This document shows positions 35,724-44,956 of a DNA stretch of 64,000 nt, one piece after another. Location of the stretch: the NCBI GenBank assembly GCA_014190575.1, contig BJGQ01000003.1, forward strand, positions 62,001-126,000. The letters run 5' to 3'. The stretch comes from Bacteroidota bacterium (lineage in GTDB: Bacteria; Bacteroidota; Bacteroidia; Chitinophagales; UBA10324). Under the pieces are notes generated by a model, which was not told where the DNA came from, ran no database searches, and saw only the letters and a program-made list of their open reading frames with translations. Each line of letters begins with the position of its first letter. Position 1 is the stretch's first letter. A program made the translations under genes and the position numbers.

Positions 35724-36263
35724 TTATTTTATCAATTCTCGTAATTCAATGATTGCGTTTCGCATTCTTGTTTTCACTGTTCCCAATGGTATGTCTAATT
35801 CTTCCGCAGTTTCTGCCTGTGTAAATCCTTTGAAGTAAACCAGTTCAAGTATTGCACTGAATTCCGGGTTCATTTTTTGCACTATCTGTTTTAAGCCAAT
35901 GTGTTCGGGCTTAAAAGCAGTTTGTACATGCCGGTCAACCACACTTACGGAATCTTCTATGTCAAGGTTTTTTGAATCCTGTTTAAAATACTTCGAGCGC
36001 ATTTTATCAATCGCCATGTTGCGCGCAATATTTATCATCCATGTAAACAATCTTCCTTTTGAAGAATCGTACATCGAAAAATTTTTCCAGATTTTTATGA
36101 ATGTTTCCTGTAACACATCGGCTGCCGCTTCTTCATCTTCAATCATTCTCAGCACCACGCCATAAATTGCAGCACTGTAATTGTCATACAAATAAGTGAA
36201 CGACGATTGCTCTCCTGTTCGAAGCAATTCAAGCAATTCTTCTTCTGAAATTTTTTTATTCAT
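35724..36263 (-). CDS. ECF-type RNA polymerase sigma factor
   Basis: A 179-residue sigma-70 family factor with region 2 (YDNYSAAIYGVVLRM to LQETFIKIWKNF, including the -10 binding stretch RLFTWMINIARNMAIDKMRS) and region 4 (YFKGFTQAETAEELDIPLGTVKTRMRNAI). Its neighbour is an RskA-type anti-sigma factor, so it should respond to an envelope signal. Members of this group resemble SigK. The regulated genes cannot be told from the window. Confidence 0.93.
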   Translation of the reverse strand: MNKKISEEELLELLRTGEQSSFTYLYDNYSAAIYGVVLRMIEDEEAAADVLQETFIKIWKNFSMYDSSKGRLFTWMINIARNMAIDKMRSKYFKQDSKNLDIEDSVSVVDRHVQTAFKPEHIGLKQIVQKMNPEFSAILELVYFKGFTQAETAEELDIPLGTVKTRMRNAIIELRELIK

Positions 36264-36341
36264 TTAATTAAAAACAGGAACTTAATAATAAATATAATTT
36301 TTTTGAATGGAGTTAATTCCCACATATAAATTTCTTGTAAT

Positions 36342-36372
36342 AAAAAAATCCTGCGTTGTGCAGGATTTTTTT
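36342..36372 (-). terminator. Terminator downstream of tRNA-Glu
   Basis: A perfect 13-bp stem, AAAAAAATCCTGC (36342-36354) with GCAGGATTTTTTT (36360-36372) and a 5-base loop. On the minus strand it ends the tRNA-Glu transcript; being symmetric in A and T it could also work on +. Confidence 0.8.
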
Positions 36373-36424
36373 AAAGTTGAATCTGCAGTTTTAAAATCAC
36401 AGTTCAACTACTAATTTCTTAATG

Positions 36425-36496
36425 TAGAGCGTACGGGAATCGAACCCGTGATTCTTCCGTGAAAGGGAAGCGTCTTAACCCCTTGACCAACGCTCC
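36425..36496 (-). tRNA. tRNA-Glu (anticodon TTC)
   Basis: A 72-base cloverleaf on the minus strand. The acceptor arms are GGAGCGT and ACGCTCT. The anticodon arm is CTTCC-CTTTCAC-GGAAG, so the anticodon is TTC. The T arm is ACGGG-TTCGATT-CCCGT. The discriminator is A and the CCA end is not encoded. It has its own consensus promoter and terminator. Confidence 0.95.
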
Positions 36497-36517
36497 ATGC
36501 TTTAATTAAAGGGGGCG

Positions 36518-36547
36518 CAAATATATGCAGTAAAGTTACCCATGCAA
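36518..36547 (-). promoter_or_regulatory. Bacteroidota promoter of tRNA-Glu
   Basis: On the minus strand TTG (36547-36545) and TATATTTG (36525-36518) are spaced by exactly 19 bases, matching TTG-N19-TAnnTTTG. The mature tRNA starts 21 bases further on. Confidence 0.85.
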
Positions 36548-36578
36548 GAGAGAACATTGAAAAAAAAGACATTATTCC

Positions 36579-36608
36579 TTTGACCCGAAAAGTGAATGAA
36601 TAAATTTG
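36579..36608 (+). promoter_or_regulatory. Bacteroidota promoter of gapA
   Basis: TTTG (36579-36582) and TAAATTTG (36601-36608) with an 18-base spacer fit the Bacteroidota consensus. The gapA ATG lies 42 bases after the -7 element. Confidence 0.75.
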
Positions 36609-36650
36609 CGCTCTCTAAAAATTTTTCAAACCAAAATTCAAATACAATAA

Positions 36651-37664
36651 ATGTCAAACATTAAAGTAGCTATCAATGGATTCGGAAGAATCGGTCGCCT
36701 TGTTTACCGTCAGATCTACGACATGAAAGGAATTGATGTTGTAGCCATTAACGATTTAACAAATCCAAAAATGCTGGCTCATCTTTTAAAGTACGATTCG
36801 GCGCAAGGTCGTTTCAATAAAGATGTTACATCAACTGATAACAGCATTATTGTAGAAGGAAACGAAATAAAAATTTATGCTGAAAAAAGTCCGTCAGCTA
36901 TTCCCTGGAAAAATCATGATGTGGATGTGGTGTTGGAGTGTACTGGATTTTTTGCCGATAAAGACAAAGCGGCTGAACACATTAAAGCTGGAGCAAAGCG
37001 TGTGGTGATTTCAGCACCTGCAACAGGTGATTTGAAAACAATTGTATTCAATGTCAATCATGAAATTTTAGATGGAACCGAAACAGTTGTCTCTTGCGCT
37101 TCGTGCACAACAAATTGTTTAGCACCAATGGCTCAGGTGCTTGAAGAAAAATTCGGAATCGTTGCCGGATTGATGACAACTGTTCATGCTTATACTAATG
37201 ACCAAAACACACAAGACTCTCCGCATCCGAAAGGTGATTTGCGTCGTGCGCGTGCAGCTGCTCAAAACATTGTACCTAATAGTACAGGTGCAGCAAAAGC
37301 AATTGGATTGGTACTTCCTTCATTGAAAGGAAAATTAGATGGAACTGCTCAGCGTGTTCCTACATTAACAGGTTCATTAACTGAACTGACAACAGTTTTA
37401 GGAAAGAAAACCTCGGTTGAAGAAATTAATGCAGCAATGAAAGCAGCTTCAAACGAATCATTCGGTTATACAGAAGATGAAATTGTAAGCAGTGATGTTA
37501 TTGGAATTTCATACGGTTCATGGTTCGATGGAACACAAACTAGAGTGCTAACTGTTGGCGATCAGCAAATGGTAAAAACTGTTTCATGGTACGATAACGA
37601 AATGAGTTATGTATCTCAATTGGTTCGCACTGTTAAATATTTTGCAGAATTGATTAAGAAATAA
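36651..37664 (+). CDS. gapA: Glyceraldehyde-3-phosphate dehydrogenase, type I
   Basis: A 337-residue glycolytic enzyme that oxidises glyceraldehyde-3-phosphate to 1,3-bisphosphoglycerate with NAD. The NAD-binding motif NGFGRIGR lies at 10-17, the active-site loop is ASCTTNC with the catalytic Cys at 152, and the His-bearing segment is [15 protein letters not shown]-loop and C-terminal [13 protein letters not shown] are present. It is followed by a terminator and then pgk, the next enzyme of the pathway. Confidence 0.97.
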   Translation: MSNIKVAINGFGRIGRLVYRQIYDMKGIDVVAINDLTNPKMLAHLLKYDSAQGRFNKDVTSTDNSIIVEGNEIKIYAEKSPSAIPWKNHDVDVVLECTGFFADKDKAAEHIKAGAKRVVISAPATGDLKTIVFNVNHEILDGTETVVSCASCTTNCLAPMAQVLEEKFGIVAGLMTTVHAYTNDQNTQDSPHPKGDLRRARAAAQNIVPNSTGAAKAIGLVLPSLKGKLDGTAQRVPTLTGSLTELTTVLGKKTSVEEINAAMKAASNESFGYTEDEIVSSDVIGISYGSWFDGTQTRVLTVGDQQMVKTVSWYDNEMSYVSQLVRTVKYFAELIKK

Positions 37665-37682
37665 TTTTTCAAAATAAAATTT

Positions 37683-37713
37683 AAAATGCCTCTGATTTTT
37701 CAGAGGCATTTTT
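37683..37713 (+). terminator. Terminator between gapA and pgk
   Basis: AAAATGCCTCTGA (37683-37695) pairs with TCAGAGGCATTTTT (37700-37713) across a TTTT loop and ends in T. It separates or attenuates transcription from gapA into pgk, 28 bases before the pgk start. Confidence 0.85.
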
Positions 37714-37740
37714 CTTTAACCAATTTTATATTCTAATACA

Positions 37741-38937
37741 ATGACAACTATTGACAATTTCAATTTTTCAGGTAAGAAAGCAATCATTCGCGTTGACTTC
37801 AATGTTCCATTGGATAAAAAAACTTTTGAAGTCACTGACGATACACGAATAAAAGCTGCCTTAAAAACCATCAATAAAATATTGAGTGATGGCGGCTCAG
37901 TTATATTAATGTCGCATCTCGGAAGACCGAAAACCGGACCCGAAGAAAAATATTCGTTGAAGCATATTGTTGCTCACACTTCAAAGTTATTAGAAAGAGA
38001 AGTGAAATTTGTAAATGATTGTATTGGTAAAGAAGTAAAACAAGTTGCATCAAATCTGAAACCGGGAAAAGTTTTGTTGCTGGAAAATCTTCGCTTTCAT
38101 CCCGAAGAAGAAAAAGGGGATGAAAATTTTGCGAAAGAATTAGCGTCGTTGGCTGATGTGTATGTGAATGATGCATTTGGAACTGCACACCGCGCTCATG
38201 CATCAACAACCATTGTTGCCAACTATTTTTCGAAAGAAAATAAAATGTTCGGCTACCTGATGGCAAGTGAAATTGCGAGTGCTGATAAAGTGATGAAGAA
38301 CACACAACATCCGTTCACTGCAATTATCGGTGGAGCAAAAGTTTCGGATAAAATTTTAATTCTTGAAAAGTTAGTTGACATTGCTGATAACATTATTGTA
38401 GGTGGTGGAATGTCATACACATTCTATAAAGCAATGGGCGGAAATATAGGAAACTCATTGTGCGAAGATGATAGAATTGAAAATGCAATTAAGCTTTTAG
38501 AAAAAGCAAAACAGAAAAATGTAAAATTTCTTTTGCCTCCTGATTCAATGACTTCAGATTTTTTTGGAAACGATGGGAACAAAAAAACTGCTGACAGTAA
38601 AAATATCGAAACCGGTTTTATGGGACTCGACATCGGACCAAAAGCCATTGAAGAATTCACACAAACAATTATGAATTCAAAAACCATTTTATGGAACGGA
38701 CCAATGGGAGTTTTTGAAATGAGCAATTTCAGAAATGGAACTGTGAAAATTGCAGAAGCAGTTGCCAATTCAACTCAGCAAGGTGCGTATTCATTAGTTG
38801 GCGGTGGGGATAGTGTTGCCGCAGTGAATCAATTCGGTTTCGCTGATAAAGTCAGTTATGTATCAACCGGCGGCGGCGCGTTGTTAGAATATTTTGAAGG
38901 AAAAGAATTGCCGGGGGTAAAAGCAATTAGGGATTAA
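37741..38937 (+). CDS. pgk: Phosphoglycerate kinase
   Basis: A 398-residue two-domain enzyme that makes ATP from 1,3-bisphosphoglycerate. It has RVDFNVPLD (17-25), the substrate loop [16 protein letters not shown] (about 59-74), [16 protein letters not shown], and the C-terminal nucleotide loop [11 protein letters not shown]. The length is normal. A terminator separates it from gapA, so its expression may partly depend on read-through or a promoter in the 76-base gap. Confidence 0.97.
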   Translation: MTTIDNFNFSGKKAIIRVDFNVPLDKKTFEVTDDTRIKAALKTINKILSDGGSVILMSHLGRPKTGPEEKYSLKHIVAHTSKLLEREVKFVNDCIGKEVKQVASNLKPGKVLLLENLRFHPEEEKGDENFAKELASLADVYVNDAFGTAHRAHASTTIVANYFSKENKMFGYLMASEIASADKVMKNTQHPFTAIIGGAKVSDKILILEKLVDIADNIIVGGGMSYTFYKAMGGNIGNSLCEDDRIENAIKLLEKAKQKNVKFLLPPDSMTSDFFGNDGNKKTADSKNIETGFMGLDIGPKAIEEFTQTIMNSKTILWNGPMGVFEMSNFRNGTVKIAEAVANSTQQGAYSLVGGGDSVAAVNQFGFADKVSYVSTGGGALLEYFEGKELPGVKAIRD

Positions 38938-38966
38938 ATTTTTTAATATAAAACATATATTGCGCC

Positions 38967-39113
38967 GTGGAAAACTCGAAATATTTAGCCTCTGATATAA
39001 AAAATTTTATTGCAGACTTGCGAGCTGAAGTTGTTGCAGCTGAATTAATTGAAAAAGGAAATTATAAAGGCATTAAAATTTTGCAATTGGTTAAAATAAA
39101 ATTTAACAAGTAA
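38967..39113 (+). CDS. Possible 48-residue small protein
   Basis: A GTG start at 38967 opens a frame of 48 codons ending TAA at 39111-39113. The product begins MENSKYLASDIKNFIAD and is helical and charged (AELIEKGNYKGIKILQLVKIK). It lies between pgk and a + strand terminator. A TATATTGCG just upstream weakly resembles a -7 element. No family is recognised; the composition is more protein-like than the surrounding spacer. Confidence 0.4.
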   Translation: MENSKYLASDIKNFIADLRAEVVAAELIEKGNYKGIKILQLVKIKFNK

Positions 39114-39126
39114 AATATCTGATTTC

Positions 39127-40170
39127 CTAATTCTCAATTTCAAATAAAACTCCACCCATATTTCCGGGTGGTTTTTTATTTAGGTGGCGATATGATTTAT
39201 CCGTTGCTTCGCGCCCGCGCGGTGTTCTTTTTAAATATCCTTCCTGAATAAGAAATGGTTCGTACACTTCTTCTATTGTTCCTGCTTCTTCGCCGCAGGC
39301 AGTTGCAATGGTTGTAATGCCTACAGGTCCGCCTTTAAATTTATCAATGATGCAGGAGAGAATGCGGTTATCCATTTCGTCCAAACCATGTTCATCCACA
39401 TTCAAGGCTTTCAAACCATATTTCGCAATTTCCAAATCAATTTTTCCATTGCCTTTCACTTGTGCAAAATCACGCACGCGCCGCAACAGTGCATTAGCAA
39501 TACGCGGAGTACCACGACTGCGTCCTGCAATTTCCATCACCGCATCTTTCGCAATCGGTGTATTTAAAATTTCCGATGAGCGCTCAATAATTTTATTCAA
39601 AACTTCAGCAGTATAATATTCCAATCGCGATGTGATACCAAAACGCGAACGCAATGGTGATGACAATAAACCTGAACGGGTTGTTGCTCCCACTAATGTG
39701 AACGGATTTAAATTGAGTTGAATGCTTCGTGCATTGGGTCCGCTATCGAGCATAATGTCAATCTTGTAATCTTCCATTGCGGAATACAGATATTCTTCCA
39801 CAACAGTCGAGAGACGATGAATTTCATCAATGAACAAAACATCGCGCTCACCGAGATTGGTGAGCAGTCCAGCAAGGTCAGCAGGTTTTTCGAGAACGGG
39901 ACCGGAAGTGATTTTAATATTCACTCCCAACTCGTGGGCAATGATGTGGCTCAAAGTTGTTTTACCCAAACCCGGAGGTCCGTGTAACAACACATGGTCG
40001 AGCGCTTCGCCGCGTTGCTTTGCTGCTTTAATAAAAACTTTCAGGTTGTCAACTATTTGCGGTTGCCCCATAAATTCTTTGAACTCAGCAGGGCGAAGAA
40101 CTTTTTCAATTTCTTTTTCCGCTGCAGTAAGCAACTCTTTTTCGGGTTCAGTATTTGGATTGCGCGACAT
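39127..40170 (-). CDS. ruvB: Holliday junction branch migration helicase RuvB
   Basis: A 347-residue AAA+ ATPase that drives branch migration with RuvA. Walker A is GPPGLGKT (64-71), Walker [11 protein letters not shown] (about 111-120), sensor 1 [18 protein letters not shown], and the arginine finger region SRFG is present. The C-terminal winged helix has [15 protein letters not shown] and [15 protein letters not shown]. The ruvA and ruvC genes are not adjacent. The last codons overlap a + strand terminator. Confidence 0.97.
   Translation of the reverse strand: MSRNPNTEPEKELLTAAEKEIEKVLRPAEFKEFMGQPQIVDNLKVFIKAAKQRGEALDHVLLHGPPGLGKTTLSHIIAHELGVNIKITSGPVLEKPADLAGLLTNLGERDVLFIDEIHRLSTVVEEYLYSAMEDYKIDIMLDSGPNARSIQLNLNPFTLVGATTRSGLLSSPLRSRFGITSRLEYYTAEVLNKIIERSSEILNTPIAKDAVMEIAGRSRGTPRIANALLRRVRDFAQVKGNGKIDLEIAKYGLKALNVDEHGLDEMDNRILSCIIDKFKGGPVGITTIATACGEEAGTIEEVYEPFLIQEGYLKRTPRGREATDKSYRHLNKKPPGNMGGVLFEIEN
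39152..39177 (+). terminator. Terminator embedded in the 3' end of ruvB (antisense)
   Basis: CCACCC (39152-39157) pairs with GGGTGG (39166-39171) across an 8-base loop and is followed by six T on the + strand. It would end transcripts coming from pgk and the small gene, yet it lies within the last ruvB codons on the opposite strand. Confidence 0.65.
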
Positions 40171-40261
40171 GGTGTTGAGGTTTCAAAAGTAAATGAAAAT
40201 CGTATTGAAGAAATTTTGATTACTCACAAGTCATACTTGATTGAATTAAACTATTCTTCAC

Positions 40262-40283
40262 TTTTCACTTTTAGTTTTTCATT
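40262..40283. repeat. Copy 2 of a 22-nt exact dispersed repeat
   Basis: Identical over 22 bases, same orientation, to 27723-27744. It lies in the divergent spacer between ruvB and the GATase-like gene. A looser relative, TTTTTCACTTTTCACTTTTT, begins the coding region near 31805. Confidence 0.7.
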
Positions 40284-40316
40284 TTTAAATACCCACAATC
40301 GTTACTCGGAAAGATT

Positions 40317-40348
40317 TTTGTAAGACGATGGCAGTTCAATTAAATTTA
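40317..40348 (+). promoter_or_regulatory. Possible promoter of the GATase-like gene
   Basis: TTTG (40317-40320) and TAAATTTA (40341-40348) are 20 bases apart. The last base of the -7 element differs from the consensus (A for G). The gene starts 50 bases further on. Confidence 0.4.
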
Positions 40349-40398
40349 CATCCGTGAAATCAAAGATTCAAGAAGTCATAGATTTCAAAAAATAAATC

Positions 40399-41658
40399 AT
40401 GAGTAAAAAAATATTCTCTTTACTAATTTCTCTCCTTTTCATTACTCAGATTTCATTTGCATCAATGATTTTAATTCCGATGGATTTAAAACAAGCGCAG
40501 CATTTGAAGGCTTACGGAATTGCCTACTGGGTTTTGAAACATGATATAACCGTTGACTGGATGTTGAATTACCGAGGAGGAAGTTTTGCATTTCCATACA
40601 CTAAAATATTTGAAGATGAATGTGTGGTTAGAGGTGTTAATTATGAAGTGGTGCCTGAAGCAAAGTATCAAAGCATCATGGCTGAAATTGCAAACCCTGA
40701 AGTGAATGAAGACATTGTTAAGTTGGAGAAAGCCCCGAAGATTGCGGTATACTCACCAAAAAATAAATTACCTTGGGATGATGCTGTAACAATGGTTTTA
40801 ACTTATGCCGAAATTCCGTACGACCTGGTTTATGATGATGATGTGATGGAAGGAAAATTACCATTGTATGATTGGTTGCACTTGCATCACGAAGATTTCA
40901 CGGGGCAATATGGAAAATTTTATGCGCAGTTCGGAACACAACAGTGGTACAAGGACGATGAAAAAACGCAGGAAGAATCAGCCAAGAAGTGGGGCTTTCA
41001 AAAAGTATCGCAGTTGAAATTGGCAGTTGCAAAAAATATCAGAAATTATGTCGCAGGTGGTGGATTTTTATTTGCTATGTGTTCGGCAACTGATTCGTAC
41101 GACATAGCGCTCGCTGCTGATGGCGTTGATATTTGCGGAAGTGTTTTCGACGGTGATCCGATGGATGCTGATGCACAGAAAAAATTAAATTTCAATAATT
41201 GTTTTGCATTCGAAAATTTCAATATCGTAACCAATCCGATGGAATACGAATTCAGTAACATCGATGCAACAACTGGTCGCCCACAAATGAATGATGATTA
41301 TTTTAACCTGTTTGATTTCTCTGCGAAGTATGATCCTGTTCCAACTATGTTGTGTCAAGACCACACAAAAACCATAAAAGGTTTCATGGGGCAAACAACT
41401 GATTTCAGAGAGAAATATATAAAGTCAGATGTATTGATTATGGGGGAATATAAAGCGTATGGAATGTCGCGATACATACATGGAAATTTCGGAAAAGGTA
41501 TGTGGACTTTTTATGGCGGTCATGACCCTGAAGATTATCAGCACATGGTTTATGATCCGCCAACTGATTTAGCATTGCACCCGAATTCTCCGGGTTATCG
41601 TTTGATTTTAAATAATGTTTTATTCCCTGCGGCGAAAAAGAAACACCAGAAAACCTGA
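40399..41658 (+). CDS. Exported GATase-like protein (often labelled asparagine synthetase B)
   Basis: A 419-residue protein with a signal peptide (MSKKIFSLLISLLFITQISFA), hence periplasmic or secreted. It contains KIAVYSPKNKLPWDDAVTMVL at the start of a class-I glutamine-amidotransferase-like fold and GGGFLFAMCSATDSYDIA, where the Cys sits in a nucleophile-elbow position. Close relatives in Bacteroidota are commonly called asparagine synthetase B, but no AsnB synthetase or N-terminal Cys glutaminase domain is visible, so that name is misleading. The substrate is unknown. It overlaps the next gene by one base. Confidence 0.7.
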   Translation: MSKKIFSLLISLLFITQISFASMILIPMDLKQAQHLKAYGIAYWVLKHDITVDWMLNYRGGSFAFPYTKIFEDECVVRGVNYEVVPEAKYQSIMAEIANPEVNEDIVKLEKAPKIAVYSPKNKLPWDDAVTMVLTYAEIPYDLVYDDDVMEGKLPLYDWLHLHHEDFTGQYGKFYAQFGTQQWYKDDEKTQEESAKKWGFQKVSQLKLAVAKNIRNYVAGGGFLFAMCSATDSYDIALAADGVDICGSVFDGDPMDADAQKKLNFNNCFAFENFNIVTNPMEYEFSNIDATTGRPQMNDDYFNLFDFSAKYDPVPTMLCQDHTKTIKGFMGQTTDFREKYIKSDVLIMGEYKAYGMSRYIHGNFGKGMWTFYGGHDPEDYQHMVYDPPTDLALHPNSPGYRLILNNVLFPAAKKKHQKT

Positions 41659-42113
41659 TGAAATATTTTTTAATTGTTGCGATAATTTTTATTTCCACCA
41701 ACTCATTTGCTCAAAATTGTTTAGATGCTGTTGCGCAAAATCAATTGAATTCCATTCTGAGTTTGAATGGTGATTATGAAACTGATTTGAAGAAGACAGT
41801 TGAAATAACAGCCGGAAAAACTTCAATGATAAATATTGAAACAGAAGGAGATTATCAATATGTATTAGTATTGGTTTGTAAAAGTGGAATTAAAGGGTGT
41901 TGCTTGGAATTGCAGGATGAAAGTGGAACACAACTCAATTATGTTTTGAATTATGCCGGAGCCGAAAATTATTATGCAACCATAGAATTTACTTCCGATT
42001 TAAAAAGTGTGTATCGGGTTTTGTGCACAGCAACATCTTCGTGTTGCGCTCAAATAGTTTTACTGAGCAAGTTGAATGAAGAAGAAGATGAAAAAACAAA
42101 ACGGAAATATTAA
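41658..42113 (+). CDS. Small secreted Cys-rich hypothetical protein
   Basis: A 151-residue exported protein with signal peptide MKYFLIVAIIFISTNSFAQ. The mature part has six or more Cys, in CKSGIKGCCLELQD and CTATSSCCAQI, spaced for disulfides, and a highly charged C-terminal tail (EEEDEKTKRKY). It is beta-rich. The TGATG junction with the GATase-like gene indicates co-translation and a likely shared role in the envelope. No family is recognised. Confidence 0.65.
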   Translation: MKYFLIVAIIFISTNSFAQNCLDAVAQNQLNSILSLNGDYETDLKKTVEITAGKTSMINIETEGDYQYVLVLVCKSGIKGCCLELQDESGTQLNYVLNYAGAENYYATIEFTSDLKSVYRVLCTATSSCCAQIVLLSKLNEEEDEKTKRKY

Positions 42114-42120
42114 TAACTAA

Positions 42121-42205
42121 CCACAGAGAAATATTGTGTTTTTCACAGAGTAACTCGAAGTTTGTTTTCTCTGTGATACTCTGTATTAACACTGAGAAAC
42201 TCTGC
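42121..42205. repeat. CTCTGTG-word interspersed repeat
   Basis: CACAGAGAA (42122-42130) and TTCTCTGTG (42167-42175), and TCACAGAG (42143-42150) and CTCTGTGA (42169-42176), form nested inverted repeats. More CTCTG words follow to about 42205. It fills almost the whole spacer between two convergent genes. Arrays of CTCTGTG words are, from general knowledge, frequent in intergenic DNA of many bacteria. Confidence 0.6.
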
Positions 42206-42213
42206 GGTGAAAA

Positions 42214-44124
42214 TCAATTCCAGAACATCCAACTCACACCGAATTTAAAACCTCTGTCAGCAGCCGGATAAGTTGGTGCAGTAAAATAGCCAGGAGAAAA
42301 TAAATGTTGGTCAATGTTCTCTAATCGTAAAAATATTCTTGCTGATTTTACTTTCAGGTTTATAAATAAATCAGCAACAGGATAATACTTCATCAACTCA
42401 TTATTCTGCTTATAAAAAGTTAGCATGGCAGGATTGAAAGCCGATGCATAATAATCGCTCACATAATTTACTTCAACACCGGTACAAAGTCGAAGTGCGT
42501 TTTTAAAAAGGTTTCCTTGGAAGTACAATGAATGCCGGCCCACATAAGTTGGATAACGAAATACTGTTTCATTTAAAAGATTTATTCCAATCTCATTATC
42601 CAAATGAATTTTTCCGAACTTAAAATTCTTTGAAGCATAAATGCACCAGCCATTTAATGTTCCATTGAATTGCGCCGGCTGTGCTGTTACAGAATAGTAA
42701 ATAGGATTTTGATTGATAACATATTTTATTCCTGCGTTTGCTTGATGCTTGAAATTGCTAAAAGCAAATTCAACAAATGATTCAATTGTTGGTGTAAAGG
42801 AATGGTTCCAGAAAAAATGATTGGAGTAATAATGATTTTCCATCCACGATGCAGGTGTTCTGTTAGACTGTACAATGATATGAAAATATTGTTCTCTCAA
42901 CAGGCGGTAACTGAGATACGAATTGAAGTGATATTCAAAATCGCCGGTTGAAAGTGTGCCGGCATTTGCATCTAAATAAAAATATAAAGGAATATTTAAT
43001 TTATGGAATTTGAACGATGACGAATAAATTTCTATTCCCGTTTTTAACTCATTTACAATTGCTGAAGAATGATAAGTAAACCGATGCAAATCGTGCGAAG
43101 CATAAATTCGAAAAGGGAATTTTCTATTTATTAAACTATTATCAGATGAATCTCTGCTCTTTATATCTTCCCACTTCAAAGAAATTTCATTGTGTAAATT
43201 GGAATAGGAAGAAGTATCGAATGTGCTGTCAATACTTATAAAATGTGTGTTGTAATAAAACGGAAAATCAGTTGAATCATCAGAATAACTGTACCCATAT
43301 TTTAAATAATCAATGTGATGTTGCAGTCGAACAGACGAATTAAATTGTTGCTGAAAAGTGGTGTCGTTAATTTTTGTTACATACTTATTTCCCCAACAGT
43401 AAGAGTGATACGCACCATAATGATTTCCGCGAATAGTGGCAGATGCATTATTCAAATTCACATTTGCCAACGATTTATCAATGAGAATAGGATTAGTAAA
43501 AACACTGTCTTCATTTACACCGCCATTCAATTCCCATTTCAAGCGATTGAGAATAACATAAGGTGAAACCTGGTATCGTTGATTTTTTGTACGGACATCG
43601 GCAAACACATCAATGTCAAAAACATTCGAATGTTGTCGTGCATACAAACCCGGAACACCTTGCCGAAAAAACTCTACTCCAATGTTTGTGTTTCGTCCGA
43701 AGTTTTGAGTGTGAGTTCCGATAAGTTGTTGTTCGTTTTTACTTCCGGTGGTGAAAAATAAATGTGTGAATGGTTTTACAGTATTGTAAAACCGAAGTTT
43801 ATCAGGAGTCTTTAAGTAAGGTTCAACATTTTCTGTCATTCCCCATTTCAATCCGGTTTCGTATTGCGAATGATAAATAGTTCTGAAACCCGGAGTTGCA
43901 TTAATGCCAAGGTTCATCCATCCAAATTGTTGTTGCATCATATCATAATCGTGAAGCAATGTGATACTCGTATCAATCACTCTTAAATAATTCCGATCGT
44001 GCGGATGAAAAATTTTTGTCCAGTTTGGATTGTAACGATGATAGGAAGAATCATCACCTATGGCAAATGATTTATCACCGATGATATTCAGAAATAGAAA
44101 AATGAAAAATAGTTTTCTGAGCAT
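42214..44124 (-). CDS. Putative porin (Bacteroidota Porin_10 type)
   Basis: A 636-residue outer-membrane beta-barrel with signal peptide MLRKLFFIFLFLNIIGDKSFA. The early segment MQQQFGWMNLGINATPGFRTIYHS and the following FYNTVKPFTHLFFTTGSKNEQ match Bacteroidota putative porins. The strands are rich in Tyr, Phe, His and Asn, and the chain ends GFKFGVSWMFWN. Substrate unknown. It is 9 bases after the purine nucleoside phosphorylase gene on the same strand. Confidence 0.85.
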   Translation of the reverse strand: MLRKLFFIFLFLNIIGDKSFAIGDDSSYHRYNPNWTKIFHPHDRNYLRVIDTSITLLHDYDMMQQQFGWMNLGINATPGFRTIYHSQYETGLKWGMTENVEPYLKTPDKLRFYNTVKPFTHLFFTTGSKNEQQLIGTHTQNFGRNTNIGVEFFRQGVPGLYARQHSNVFDIDVFADVRTKNQRYQVSPYVILNRLKWELNGGVNEDSVFTNPILIDKSLANVNLNNASATIRGNHYGAYHSYCWGNKYVTKINDTTFQQQFNSSVRLQHHIDYLKYGYSYSDDSTDFPFYYNTHFISIDSTFDTSSYSNLHNEISLKWEDIKSRDSSDNSLINRKFPFRIYASHDLHRFTYHSSAIVNELKTGIEIYSSSFKFHKLNIPLYFYLDANAGTLSTGDFEYHFNSYLSYRLLREQYFHIIVQSNRTPASWMENHYYSNHFFWNHSFTPTIESFVEFAFSNFKHQANAGIKYVINQNPIYYSVTAQPAQFNGTLNGWCIYASKNFKFGKIHLDNEIGINLLNETVFRYPTYVGRHSLYFQGNLFKNALRLCTGVEVNYVSDYYASAFNPAMLTFYKQNNELMKYYPVADLFINLKVKSARIFLRLENIDQHLFSPGYFTAPTYPAADRGFKFGVSWMFWN

Positions 44125-44133
44125 TTCTGTTTT

Positions 44134-44955
44134 TTACAATACTCCAACTAATTCTTTGATGATTAATGACATTCTCGGTTCCGCTTCTTTTGCAGCAGCC
44201 ACCACTTCCTGATGTGAAATTTTTTGTGGAGTTCCAGGATTTCCTTCATCAGTAATTACACTGATTCCAAAAATTTTCATTCCGCCATGATTGCCAACTA
44301 TTACTTCTGGTACAGTACTCATTCCCACAGCATCTCCGCCAATTAACCGCATGTATTTATATTCTGCCGGAGTTTCAAAAGTTGGTCCGGGCACACCTAC
44401 ATAAACTCCTTCGTGACAAACAATATTATTTTTTGCAGCAATTGATTTTGCTTTTTCAATCAACACTTTATCATAAACTGCATGCTGGTCAGGAAATCGA
44501 GGGCCTAGTGATTCATGATTTTTTCCAAGCAACGGATTCATAGGTTGCAGATTAATGTGGTCGTTAATCAGCATTAATTCACCAACTTTAATAACAGGAT
44601 TCAATCCGCCTGCTGCATTAGTAACTATCAAAGTTTGTGCGCCACATGCTTTCATCACGCGGGTTGGAAACGCAACTTCCTGCATCGTGTATCCTTCATA
44701 AAAATGAAAACGACCTTGCATTACCGCAACTTTTTTTCCGTTCAATTCACCAAGAATTAATTTCCCCGGATGACCAATAACGGTTGAAACCGGAAAGTTC
44801 GGAATGTCTTTATAATCTATTGCTGCCTGAACTTTTACCTGATTCACTAGCTCAGCCAATCCACTGCCGAGTATGATACACACTTCAGGAGTGAAATTAC
44901 TTTTTACCAAAATGAACTTCGATGCTTCTTCTATTTTCTCTAATAAATTTTCCAT
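44134..44955 (-). CDS. Purine-nucleoside phosphorylase
   Basis: A 273-residue trimeric PNP that cleaves inosine and guanosine with phosphate. Motifs are IILGSGLAELV (28-38), IGHPGKL (60-66), VMQGRFHFYEGY, TNAAGGLNP, and PGPTFETPAEYKYMRLIGGDAVGMSTVPE. The frame is open to 44994, but that would run into lpxK; ATG 44955 (MENLLEK) lies one base after the lpxK stop. Confidence 0.93.
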   Translation of the reverse strand: MENLLEKIEEASKFILVKSNFTPEVCIILGSGLAELVNQVKVQAAIDYKDIPNFPVSTVIGHPGKLILGELNGKKVAVMQGRFHFYEGYTMQEVAFPTRVMKACGAQTLIVTNAAGGLNPVIKVGELMLINDHINLQPMNPLLGKNHESLGPRFPDQHAVYDKVLIEKAKSIAAKNNIVCHEGVYVGVPGPTFETPAEYKYMRLIGGDAVGMSTVPEVIVGNHGGMKIFGISVITDEGNPGTPQKISHQEVVAAAKEAEPRMSLIIKELVGVL

Positions 44956-44956
44956 G

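Noticed and set aside
40399-41658. Asparagine synthetase B
   Set aside because: There is a signal peptide and no synthetase domain, so the common label was not used.
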